In this document: piece by piece, positions 24,501 to 33,413 of the stretch
Numbering within the stretch: position 1 is the first letter of the stretch
Layout: each line of letters opens with the position of its first letter
From: an uncultured Prevotella sp.
Lineage (GTDB): Bacteria > Bacteroidota > Bacteroidia > Bacteroidales > Bacteroidaceae
Direction of reading: 5' to 3'
Assembly (NCBI GenBank): GCA_946415755.1
Contig: CAMKTS010000005.1
Location: 52,396-116,395, forward strand
DNA: 64,000 nucleotides
Notes under the pieces: generated by a model
Databases searched by the model: none
What the model was told of the DNA's origin: nothing
What the model saw: only the letters and a program-made list of their open reading frames with translations
Made by a program: the position numbers and the translations under genes

Positions 24501-27500
24501 ATGATTTTAAATTGCAGTAAGAACACGCTGCTGACAGGAGCGATGGCTATCATCCTGTCGGGGTATTCGTCGCAGTTGTACGCAGTGGAGGGCACCGCCC
24601 CGCTACCTGCCGTGCAGCAGGCGAAGAAGATTACTGGTACCGTCAGCGATGCCATGGGGCCCGTGATCGGTGCAAGTGTGGTGATCAAGGGAACGTCCGT
24701 CGGCATAGCGACCGACTTCGACGGCAATTTCTCGCTTGATGCCAAACCGGGACAGACGCTGGTGATTTCCTACATCGGCTACATCACCAAGGAAGTTAAG
24801 GTCGACGGCCGCGCCTCTTATGACATTCTGCTCGAAGAGGACAAGAAGATGATCGACGAGGTCGTGGTGGTAGGTTACGGTACGATGAAGAAAAGCGACA
24901 TCTCCGGTGCTTCCGTGTCACTGGGCGAGGATGCCATCAAGGGTTCGGTCATCACCAACCTCGACCAGGCCTTTGCCGGTCGTGCTGCCGGTGTGACCTC
25001 CATGGCCACGTCGGGTGCCCCTGGCTCTTCGATGTCTATCCGTGTGCGTGGCCAGGCCACGATCAATGCCGGTGCTGAACCGTTGTATGTTGTCGACGGT
25101 GTCATCATGCAGACCGGTAACAAGTCGGCCAGCGACTTCGGTGTGCAGGGATTGGGCAACGGTTCCGTGTCGACCATCTCGCCGCTGTCGACCATCAACC
25201 CGCAGGATATCCTGTCGATGGAAATCCTGAAGGATGCCTCTGCCACCGCCATCTATGGTGCCCAGGGTGCCAACGGTGTGGTGCTCATTACCACCAAGCG
25301 CGGTAAGGCCGGTGAGGCCAAGTTCACCTACGATGGCCAGATAGCCTGGAACCGTCAGTCGAAGCGTCTCGACCTGATGAACTTGCGCGAGTTTGCCGAC
25401 TTCTACAACGACTTCACCAAGACGGGCTATCCCCAGGAGAGTGCCTACCACAGCGACATCTCGCTGCTCGGCAAGGGTACCAACTGGCAGGATGCCATCT
25501 TCCAGACCGCCTTCCAGCAGAGCCACCAGTTGGCTGCCCAGGGTGGTACGGAGAAGATACAATACTACATCAGCGGCAACTATATGAACCAGGAGGGTAC
25601 CATCATCGGTTCCAAGTTCCGCCGTTTCTCCATGAAGGCCAACCTCGATGCCCAGCTGAAGAGCTGGCTGAAGATCGGTCTCAGTGCCACCTACGCCAAT
25701 ACGCGCGACGACCTGAAGCTGGCCGACGGTACCGAGGGTATCATCTACTATTCGCTGATGTCGCTGCCCGAAGTACCTATTTATAATATAGACGGCAGCT
25801 ACGCCAGCGTGGTGCGTGAGAACTACTCGATGAAGAACCCCATCGCCGTGGCCATGGCCAACGACAACGTGCTGAAGCGCCAGAAGCTGAGTGGTAACTT
25901 CTATGCAGAGGTGACACCCATCAAGGGTCTGGTATGGCACGCAGAACTGGGTTACGACATCAACTACGACCGCAGCGACTACTACCAGCCCGTATTGCAG
26001 CTGCCCACCACGGCACAGGGCAACTACGCCTACTGGTCAAAGAACAACAGCAAGTTCTGGATGCTGAAGAACTACATCACCTACAGCCGTAACTTCGGCA
26101 AGCACTCGGCATCCGTCATGGTAGGACAGGAGTGCTGGGAGAGCAAGTGGGACAAGATGTCTATCTGGGGCCGTGACCTGACCAGCGATGACTTCCACAA
26201 CCCGCTGCTGGGTACTGCCACGTCAAGAGAGTTCGACGATGCCTACGACAGCTCGTCGATGGCCTCGTTCTTCACCCGTGTCACCTATAGCTTCGACAAC
26301 CGCTACAACGCCACCTATACCTACCGTTACGACGGCAGCTCGAACTTCGGCCCCAACAAGCGTTGGGCTGGCTTCCACTCCTTCGCTGCCAGCTGGCGCT
26401 TCTCCAACGAGAAGTTCATCGAGAAGTGGGCAGGCAAGTGGCTCTCCAACGGTAAGCTGCGCTTCGGCTGGGGACAGACGGGTAACTCCAATATCGGTGG
26501 CTTCAAGTGGGGTGCCGGTACGCACAAGGTGACGGCATGGTTAGGTGCCGTACATACCGGCCTGCGCCCCCGCAACATTCCGAACCTCGACATCCGCTGG
26601 GAGAAGCAGGAGCAGACCAACATCGGTCTCGACCTCGGACTCTTCAACGACCGCGTAAGCCTCACCCTCGACTGGTATAACAAGGAGTCGAAGGACATGC
26701 TGATGGAGTTGCAGACACCGACCTATATGGGTACGCAGGGTAACTGGAACTCGAAGATTGACGCTCCGTGGGGTAACTACGGACATATCCGCAACAGCGG
26801 TTTCGAAATTACGCTGAAGGTTCGTCCCATCCAGAACAAGAACTTCTCCTGGGAGAGCGAGCTGACCGCCTCGTGGAACAAGAACAAGCTCGTGGCCCTC
26901 GACGGTACGGCACAGGCTGCCATCTGGGGTTATGGCCAGTGGGGCGACATCGTCAGCAAGTCGGTGGTTGGCGGCAGCCTCTTCAACTTCTACGGCTACG
27001 TGACCGACGGTGTCTACAAGGACTATGACGACCTGGTGAACTCTCCCAAGCCCAAGTGGAGTACGCCGACCGACGGCAAGTACGTGCGTTCGCAGACCGT
27101 CTACGTGGGTGATATCAAGTTCAAGGACATCAGCGGCCCTAATGGAGTGCCTGATGGTATTATCGACGAGAACGACCGCACCGACCTGGGTTCTCCTTTC
27201 CCGAAGATGACCTTCGGCTGGAGCAACACCTTCAACTACAAGAACTTCGACCTGACCATCTTCGTCAATGGCAGCATCGGCAACAAGGTGCTGAACTACA
27301 ACGCCATCTCGCTGACCAATATGAAGAGTGCATGGAGCAACCAGCTGACGGATGTCAACGACCGTGCGCGCCTGGCTCCCATCGATGCCACCAAGGACTA
27401 CTCTGCCGGTGTGACGACGGTTGGCGGCCTGGTGGTGTACAACTGGTATGATGACGTGGCCAACGTCTATGTGACCAATCCCGGCACCAGCATGCCGCGT

Positions 27501-27803
27501 GCCGTCATCGGCGATCCGAACGACAACGATATCATGAGCGACCGCTACATCGAGAACGGCAGCTACCTGCGCGTCAAGAACATCTCGCTGGGCTACACCT
27601 TCCCCAAGAAGTGGATCAGTCGCTTCAAACTGGAGAACCTGCGCGTCTACGCCAATATCCAGAACCTCTTTACCATCACCAGCTACAAAGGCTACGACCC
27701 GGAGGTTGGTGCCAGTACGCAGAACGTCAACGTGTTCGGTTGTGACAACGGACGCTATCCGTCGCCCACCACCTACTCGTTTGGTATCAACATCGGATTC
27801 TAA
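24501..27803 (+). CDS. SusC/RagA-family TonB-dependent outer-membrane transporter
   Basis: 1100 residues with the usual order: signal peptide, carboxypeptidase-like domain (KKITGTVSDAMGPVIGASVV, about residues 42-61), TonB-box-like DEVVVVGYG, plug (PLYVVDGVIM; ILSMEILKDASATAIYGAQG) and a barrel ending YSFGINIGF. It should import oligosaccharides released from xyloglucan or mannan, judging from the GH26-GH5 enzyme at the end of this transcription unit and the facing GH31/GH2 genes. It is the first gene of a plus-strand operon that continues through SusD and two glycan-binding lipoproteins. Confidence 0.97.
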   Translation: MILNCSKNTLLTGAMAIILSGYSSQLYAVEGTAPLPAVQQAKKITGTVSDAMGPVIGASVVIKGTSVGIATDFDGNFSLDAKPGQTLVISYIGYITKEVKVDGRASYDILLEEDKKMIDEVVVVGYGTMKKSDISGASVSLGEDAIKGSVITNLDQAFAGRAAGVTSMATSGAPGSSMSIRVRGQATINAGAEPLYVVDGVIMQTGNKSASDFGVQGLGNGSVSTISPLSTINPQDILSMEILKDASATAIYGAQGANGVVLITTKRGKAGEAKFTYDGQIAWNRQSKRLDLMNLREFADFYNDFTKTGYPQESAYHSDISLLGKGTNWQDAIFQTAFQQSHQLAAQGGTEKIQYYISGNYMNQEGTIIGSKFRRFSMKANLDAQLKSWLKIGLSATYANTRDDLKLADGTEGIIYYSLMSLPEVPIYNIDGSYASVVRENYSMKNPIAVAMANDNVLKRQKLSGNFYAEVTPIKGLVWHAELGYDINYDRSDYYQPVLQLPTTAQGNYAYWSKNNSKFWMLKNYITYSRNFGKHSASVMVGQECWESKWDKMSIWGRDLTSDDFHNPLLGTATSREFDDAYDSSSMASFFTRVTYSFDNRYNATYTYRYDGSSNFGPNKRWAGFHSFAASWRFSNEKFIEKWAGKWLSNGKLRFGWGQTGNSNIGGFKWGAGTHKVTAWLGAVHTGLRPRNIPNLDIRWEKQEQTNIGLDLGLFNDRVSLTLDWYNKESKDMLMELQTPTYMGTQGNWNSKIDAPWGNYGHIRNSGFEITLKVRPIQNKNFSWESELTASWNKNKLVALDGTAQAAIWGYGQWGDIVSKSVVGGSLFNFYGYVTDGVYKDYDDLVNSPKPKWSTPTDGKYVRSQTVYVGDIKFKDISGPNGVPDGIIDENDRTDLGSPFPKMTFGWSNTFNYKNFDLTIFVNGSIGNKVLNYNAISLTNMKSAWSNQLTDVNDRARLAPIDATKDYSAGVTTVGGLVVYNWYDDVANVYVTNPGTSMPRAVIGDPNDNDIMSDRYIENGSYLRVKNISLGYTFPKKWISRFKLENLRVYANIQNLFTITSYKGYDPEVGASTQNVNVFGCDNGRYPSPTTYSFGINIGF

Positions 27804-27812
27804 CAACGTAAT

Positions 27813-29603
27813 ATGACAATGATTATGAAAACAAGCTATTTTAAATATGCGGTTGTAGCCCTTGCCCTAGGAGTGACCACCACGTCTTGCGAAGATTTCC
27901 TGGACCGTCCCGACGAGGACAACCCCTCAATGTCCAACTACTATCGTAACGATGCCGAGGTAAAAGATGGCGTGCTGTCGCTGTACAGTTCTGTATGGAA
28001 CGACTTCATCGCGCGCGGGTATTATAAAGTAGGTGATGTCATGTCGGGCAATGTCTATTCCGGCGGCAGCCCCTACATGACCTTTACCGTCAACGGCAGT
28101 GACGAGGATATCAAGTCGTCGTCGCAGAGCCTGTGGGCAGCCAATGCGCATGCCAACACCATCTACAGCTACCTGAAGGATGCCACCTGCACGCCCTCCG
28201 TGCGTGATGCCGCCATGGGCGAGTGCCTGGCATGGAAGGCCATGGCCTACTTCTATCTGGTACGTATGTTCGGCAATGTCCCCCTCGTCCACGACAATAC
28301 GGAGGCCATCAGCAGCAACACCTACAACGATGTGCCGCTGGTGCAGAAGTCCGACATCTACGAGTATATCGTCATGACGCTGGAGAAAGCCATCCAGCTG
28401 TTGCCTGAGAAGAACGAGACCGGGCGCATCGACCGCTGGGGAGCCAAGGGCTTGCTGGCCAAGGTGTACCTGACCAAGAGCGGCGTGAATGCCGGTGGCA
28501 ACGGTCAGCGCGATGCCAACGACCTGGCCATGGCAGCCATGTATGCCAAGGATGTCATCGACAACAGCGGCAAGCAGCTCATGGAGAACTATGCCGACGT
28601 GTTCATCGGCTACAACAACTGTTGCGACGAGAGTCTCATCGGATGGCGCTGGAACTGCAACCCCGACATCTACACCTGTGCCAACCCCCTGACCTCTGAG
28701 ATCTGTATGGATGGCTTCGGCGGTGTCTATGCCTGGGGTGGCTGGACGGCTCCGAGTGCCGACCTGCTGGAGGCTTTCAACGTCAGCCCGCTCACCGATC
28801 CTGCCCAGCGCAGCAATGTCGACACGCGCCGCAAGGCCTCGTTTATGATGGCTGGCGACACTTACGACTACTTCTGGCGCGACAAGAAGTACAACAACCC
28901 CATCAACGGCTCCGGCAGTGGCTTCGACTACCTGCAGTTCCTGTATGACGATGACTACTACTGCGACGACAACTATGCCGGCATCAAGAAGCAGGGCCTG
29001 CAGTCGATGAGCGGTGCCAATATCGCCAAGCACCAGTATGGCAACATCAAGGACCACGAGCTGATGTTCGGCAGCACGCCCACCCAGCAGCGTTCCAGCA
29101 TGTCGACCCATGTGCTGCGCCTGTCGGATGTCTACCTGGTGTATGCAGAGGCCGTCATCGGCAATGGTGGCACCACCACCGATGCCAATGCCATTGATGC
29201 CTTCTGGAAGGTGCGCAGCCGTGCCATCAAGAACTATGCCAAGCCCGCCAGCATCTCGTTGGACGATGTGCTGAAGGAGCGCCGCCTGGAGCTGGCCTTC
29301 GAGGGTGACTACTGGTACGACCTGGTACGCCTGTCGTACTACGATGTCAACAAGGCCATGAGCATCATCAGCAGTCAGAAGCGCGGCACCTACTACGGTG
29401 TGGCCGGTGTCTACAAGAGTTATTGGGAGTCGGGTGGCAACTGGGACAGCAGCTCTGCCTACTATGCCACCGATACCGAGCCGACCATCAATGTGAATGC
29501 CGCCCTCTTCACGCTACCCATGCCTTCTGAGGATGCAGAGTACAACCCGCACCTGCTGGAGAATCCCGTCCATGTCGATGTGCGTGCAACATATAGCTAT
29601 TAA
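27813..29603 (+). CDS. SusD/RagB-family surface lipoprotein
   Basis: 596 residues; the start may be 27813 or one of two in-frame ATGs within 12 bp. The signal ends in VTTTSC, followed by EDFLDRPDED as in many SusD proteins. Family features: AAMGECLAWKAMAYFYLVRM, GNVPLVHDN, GRIDRWGAKGLLAKVYL, and the C-terminal KERRLELAFEGDYWYDLVRL. It binds glycan at the surface and pairs with the SusC 9 bp upstream. Confidence 0.95.
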   Translation: MTMIMKTSYFKYAVVALALGVTTTSCEDFLDRPDEDNPSMSNYYRNDAEVKDGVLSLYSSVWNDFIARGYYKVGDVMSGNVYSGGSPYMTFTVNGSDEDIKSSSQSLWAANAHANTIYSYLKDATCTPSVRDAAMGECLAWKAMAYFYLVRMFGNVPLVHDNTEAISSNTYNDVPLVQKSDIYEYIVMTLEKAIQLLPEKNETGRIDRWGAKGLLAKVYLTKSGVNAGGNGQRDANDLAMAAMYAKDVIDNSGKQLMENYADVFIGYNNCCDESLIGWRWNCNPDIYTCANPLTSEICMDGFGGVYAWGGWTAPSADLLEAFNVSPLTDPAQRSNVDTRRKASFMMAGDTYDYFWRDKKYNNPINGSGSGFDYLQFLYDDDYYCDDNYAGIKKQGLQSMSGANIAKHQYGNIKDHELMFGSTPTQQRSSMSTHVLRLSDVYLVYAEAVIGNGGTTTDANAIDAFWKVRSRAIKNYAKPASISLDDVLKERRLELAFEGDYWYDLVRLSYYDVNKAMSIISSQKRGTYYGVAGVYKSYWESGGNWDSSSAYYATDTEPTINVNAALFTLPMPSEDAEYNPHLLENPVHVDVRATYSY

Positions 29604-29614
29604 TCCAAATAACA

Positions 29615-30901
29615 ATGATGATTATGAAGAACAAGAGATATATCAACTGGCTATTGGTTGGAATAATGGCCGTTGTAGGGCTGGCAACAACCTCCTGTAA
29701 GGACCAGCCAGACAAATATGAGATAGAAGAGGGCTTGCCTACGGTCTACTACGTCCGCTCGCCCTACCAGTCTACGCGCGACTCGCTGATGACGGGTGCC
29801 TATATGGGCAACACCATCTGCATCGTAGGCGACAATCTGCGCAGCGTCGTGGAGCTGTGGTTCAACGACCAGCAGGCCGTGCTGAACACCAGCTTTATGA
29901 CCGACCATACCATTCTGGTCGATGTGCCCAACGAGCTTCCCGTCGTACCTACCGACAAGATCTATATGGTCAATGCCGCCGGACAGGTCTACTCCTTCGA
30001 CTTCCAGGTGCTCATCCCCGGTCCTGTGGGCAGCAGCATGAGCAACGAGTGGGCACAGGCCGGTGAGACGGTCACCATCTATGGCGACTACCTGCTGGAC
30101 TATGAGAACGACCACCTGTCTATCCGGATGCCTGGCGATGTGCCGGTCACCGAGATTACCAGCGTGAGCAAGACCGCCGTCACCTTCGTGGTACCGGCAG
30201 GTGTCACGGAGTCGGGCTATATCTACATCACCACGAAGTACGGCACCAACCGCACGAAGTTCTACTTCAGGGACGACCGCTGCATGCTCTTCGACTGGGA
30301 CGGTACCCGTGGAGGCTTTGCCATTGCCAATGGCTGGCGCGACGGCTCTGCCGTCAAGATGGACGATGGCACGGGTGTCGACGGAGCGTTCATCCGCTTC
30401 CATGCCACCCTGGCCGCCGACGGCTGGACGGCTCCTGAGGACGACTTGAGCTTCAACTACTGGTCGGATGCCACTCATCCCGTGCTGTGTACCCTTCCCG
30501 GTTTTGCCACTCTCCTGGGCAAGTACGCCCTCGACGACCTTGCCGTCAAGTTCGAGTGCCGCATCCCCGCTGCCAATGCGTGGAAGTCTACCGCCCTGCA
30601 GGTCATCTTCTGTAAGGACGGCACGGCCGGCAACAGCGACTACTGGGAACCCACTGTTCCCCGTGCCCTCTGGCAGCCGTGGACTGTCGGCGGCAGCTAC
30701 GACACCGGTGGTCTTTGGACGACCATCACCGTTCCTCTTTCCAACTTCAACAAGACGCACACCGGCGAGGTCTGTGCCAACGCTCTCAGCGAGGAGTTCC
30801 TTGGCGGTATGATGTTCTACGTCATGGGTGGCGGCTCGAAAGGCGAGGCCTGCGACCTGCAGATGGATATCGACAACATCCGTGTTGCTCCTGTAGACTA
30901 A
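29615..30901 (+). CDS. IPT/TIG glycan-binding surface lipoprotein (SGBP-B type)
   Basis: 428 residues; starts at 29615 or at a nearby in-frame ATG (MKNKRYINWLL). The lipobox is ATTSC. Two IPT/TIG Ig-like domains occupy about residues 45-220 (GNTICIVGDNLRSV; AGETVTIYGDYLLD). The C-terminal about 200 residues (CMLFDWDGTRGGF, LSFNYWSD, VPRALWQPWTVGG, MDIDNIRVAP) resemble the xyloglucan-binding domain of Bacteroides SGBP-B. It should hold polysaccharide at the cell surface. It lies 11 bp after SusD. Confidence 0.85.
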   Translation: MMIMKNKRYINWLLVGIMAVVGLATTSCKDQPDKYEIEEGLPTVYYVRSPYQSTRDSLMTGAYMGNTICIVGDNLRSVVELWFNDQQAVLNTSFMTDHTILVDVPNELPVVPTDKIYMVNAAGQVYSFDFQVLIPGPVGSSMSNEWAQAGETVTIYGDYLLDYENDHLSIRMPGDVPVTEITSVSKTAVTFVVPAGVTESGYIYITTKYGTNRTKFYFRDDRCMLFDWDGTRGGFAIANGWRDGSAVKMDDGTGVDGAFIRFHATLAADGWTAPEDDLSFNYWSDATHPVLCTLPGFATLLGKYALDDLAVKFECRIPAANAWKSTALQVIFCKDGTAGNSDYWEPTVPRALWQPWTVGGSYDTGGLWTTITVPLSNFNKTHTGEVCANALSEEFLGGMMFYVMGGGSKGEACDLQMDIDNIRVAPVD

Positions 30902-30928
30902 ACACAATAACCCAAAAGCATATCAGTT

Positions 30929-32950
30929 ATGAAACGAAACATATTTTCAGTCATCTGGATGTCGTGCCTGCTCCTCGTGAGCGGCATGACGTTCACCGCC
31001 TGCTCCAGCGAGGACGAGCTGGACACCAACCAGTACACCGGCGGTGTCTCGCTGGGTGCCTTTGGCCCCTGTCCCGTGCTGCGCGGTGGCACGCTCTACT
31101 TCTATGGTTCCAACCTCGACCAGGTCAGTGCCGTCATTCTTCCTGGCAGCGACCCCATCACGGCCATCAACGTGCTGCAGGGCGGTCTGCATAGCAAGAT
31201 CTCCATTGTGGTGCCTGCCGAGGGCGGTACCGAGGGTGCTGTCATCCTGCGTACGGCCGCTGGTCAGGAGATCAAGAGTTCCACGCCCCTCACGTTCCGC
31301 GAGGACATCACCATCGAGGAGGTCTACATCGGTACCCCGGGCAACCTGACGGGTGATGTCGGCGATGTGCTGACCATCAAGGGCGACTATCTGAACCTCA
31401 TGTGGGGCGTCACCTTCGCCGGAGGCCATACCGTCACCGAGCTGATCGAGCACGACCGCTACACCATCTCTGTGCAGATTCCCAAGGAGGCTGCCAGCGG
31501 TAAGGTCACGCTGACCGACCTGGCCGAGATGCCTACCGAGCTGCAGTCGGGCGAGGCCATCACCATCACCCTTCCCACCGTATCGGGCCAGAGTGCCACC
31601 ACGCTGAAGGCCGGTGGTACGATGACCATCACGGGCGACAAGCTCGACCAGATACAGGGCATCCAGCTGCAGGGTGCTGCCCTTGCCGAGGGCGAGTTTA
31701 CCGTCAGCGAGGACGGCACCAGCCTGTCGTTCACGCTCCCTGACACCGCTGCCGATGGCGACATCACCCTCGTCACCTATTCTGGCGAGAAGATTGTGGC
31801 AGGCACCGTGACCACCGTCACGCCGGGCAATCTCGCCGTCAGTGGCACGGTGAAGAACGGACTCTCCATGACCATCACCGGCAGCGACCTCGACCTGGTG
31901 AGCAGTGTGGCCTTCGAGAACGCCGGAGCCTACAGCGGAGCCATGACCGTAGAGCCTGCGAAGATTGTCATCGCCAAGGTGCCCGATACCGCCCAGGACG
32001 GCAATCTCACGCTGACCATGAAGAACGGCAAGAGCGTCACCGTAGCCTATACGCTGGTGAAGCCCACCGTGACCAGTGCTGACCCTGCCGCCTTCGTGGC
32101 AGGTACTGAGATTGTCATCTATGGCAGCCACCTCGACCTTGTCAGTGCCATCACCTTCCCCGGCGATGTTCCTCAGACCGTCGAGGCCAAGGACTTTGCC
32201 GCCCAGGAGGCCGAGGGTATCCAACTTACCACCCCCGCCGCGTCCTATGGCACCGGCATGACGCTGACGCTGAAGAACGGTACCACGGTATCCGTCTCCG
32301 GCATCGTCACCATCACGGCCGCCACGCAGCCCGCCATCTCCGAGGCTCCCAGCGGTGCGCTGCCCGGCGATGAGATCACCATCACGGGTAAGAACTTCAA
32401 CAACGTTCAGAACATCTATATCGGCACCTATAAGGTGACGCGCTACACGTCGAAGAGCAACACGTCGATGACCTTCAAGGTGCCCGAGGCTCCCGTTGGC
32501 AGCTACAAGATTGTCATGGAAGACTACGACGGCAACAAGTACGACGGTCCTGCCTTCGAGATTCTGGCCGCCGAGACGACGCTGTGGGAAGGCTCTGAGT
32601 CTACCGGCTCGTGGGCCAACAACATCGGTGTGCTCTCCGATGCCGGTGCCGAACTCGTTGCTGCCGGTGCCAAGGTGGGCGATATCGTCAGGTTCTACGT
32701 TACCCTCGACGCCGCCTCCTGGCAGTTCAAGATCATCGAGGGCCACTGGTCCGACAACGACAATCCCTACGGCTATGCCATGGCCTGGGACAGCTCTTCG
32801 TTCGAGACCGACGGCAACTATGTCGTGCTGAAGTTCGCGCTTACCGAGACCATACTGCAGCGTGCCCTCACGCAGCAGTGGTGGGGCAATGTCTTCATCC
32901 TCCAGGGCGAGGGTGTTACACTGAAGCGTGTCACCATCAGTGCCAAGTAA
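30929..32950 (+). CDS. Multi-IPT/TIG glycan-binding surface lipoprotein
   Basis: 673 residues with a lipobox (MTFTAC). It contains at least five tandem IPT/TIG domains (markers GNLTGDVGDVLTIKGDYLNL; GGTMTITGDKLDQI; NGLSMTITGSDLDLV; AGTEIVIYGSHLDLV; GDEITITGKNFNNV). A C-terminal about 120-residue domain (TLWEGSESTGSW, then WQFKIIEGHWSD) probably binds glycan, reminiscent of SusE/SGBP C-terminal domains. The repeat array would act as a spacer holding the binding domain away from the membrane. It is 27 bp downstream of the SGBP-B-like gene. The ligand is unproven; xyloglucan or mannan is inferred from context. Confidence 0.85.
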   Translation: MKRNIFSVIWMSCLLLVSGMTFTACSSEDELDTNQYTGGVSLGAFGPCPVLRGGTLYFYGSNLDQVSAVILPGSDPITAINVLQGGLHSKISIVVPAEGGTEGAVILRTAAGQEIKSSTPLTFREDITIEEVYIGTPGNLTGDVGDVLTIKGDYLNLMWGVTFAGGHTVTELIEHDRYTISVQIPKEAASGKVTLTDLAEMPTELQSGEAITITLPTVSGQSATTLKAGGTMTITGDKLDQIQGIQLQGAALAEGEFTVSEDGTSLSFTLPDTAADGDITLVTYSGEKIVAGTVTTVTPGNLAVSGTVKNGLSMTITGSDLDLVSSVAFENAGAYSGAMTVEPAKIVIAKVPDTAQDGNLTLTMKNGKSVTVAYTLVKPTVTSADPAAFVAGTEIVIYGSHLDLVSAITFPGDVPQTVEAKDFAAQEAEGIQLTTPAASYGTGMTLTLKNGTTVSVSGIVTITAATQPAISEAPSGALPGDEITITGKNFNNVQNIYIGTYKVTRYTSKSNTSMTFKVPEAPVGSYKIVMEDYDGNKYDGPAFEILAAETTLWEGSESTGSWANNIGVLSDAGAELVAAGAKVGDIVRFYVTLDAASWQFKIIEGHWSDNDNPYGYAMAWDSSSFETDGNYVVLKFALTETILQRALTQQWWGNVFILQGEGVTLKRVTISAK

Positions 32951-32959
32951 AAAAAGAAT

Positions 32960-33370
32960 ATGAAACGACTGTTTATCCTACTTGCCATCCTCGGTACCGC
33001 CGTCACGGTATGGGCCGAGGGCAAGTCGCTGTTCATCACGTTCACTGATGGCAGCAAGGCCGAGTTTGTGATGGCGGGCAATCCCGCCGTCACCATGGCC
33101 AACGACGAGCTGACCGTAGAGTGGGGCAGCAGCAAGGTGGCTTATCCCTTGTGGCGCGTGGCGAAGTTCACGTTCGGCGCGTCCTCTGTGATTCCCGGCG
33201 ATGCCAACGGCGACGGAGTGGTCGATGTGTCCGACGTGGTGGCCATCGTCAACAAGATCCTCGAGAAACCGTCGGCCGGTTTCAACGAGCAGGCCGCCGA
33301 TGTGAATGGCGACGGTGTCATCGATGTCTCCGACGTGGTGGCCGTGGTCAACATCATTTTGAAGAATTAG
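32960..33370 (+). CDS. Small secreted protein with dockerin type I repeats
   Basis: 136 residues with a signal peptide (MKRLFILLAILGTAVTVWA). Residues about 25-75 form a short beta-rich domain also seen at the start of other Prevotella secreted proteins (SLFITFTDGSKAEFV). Residues about 79-135 carry two dockerin-like calcium-loop repeats (GDANGDGVVDVSDVVAIVN and DVNGDGVIDVSDVVAVVN) joined by about 17 residues. It lies between the TIG lipoprotein and the GH26-GH5 enzyme, 9 bp after the former. No cohesin domain is visible in this window, so the partner and purpose are unknown. Confidence 0.8.
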   Translation: MKRLFILLAILGTAVTVWAEGKSLFITFTDGSKAEFVMAGNPAVTMANDELTVEWGSSKVAYPLWRVAKFTFGASSVIPGDANGDGVVDVSDVVAIVNKILEKPSAGFNEQAADVNGDGVIDVSDVVAVVNIILKN

Positions 33371-33413
33371 CAATCAGCAATTTAGTAATCAGCAATCAGA
33401 TTTTTTAAGAGCC

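Noticed and set aside
30947..32746. 599-codon minus-strand open frame opposite the TIG lipoprotein
   Set aside because: Gly/Asp/His-rich shadow of the tandem TIG repeats; the plus-strand protein has a lipobox and family domains.
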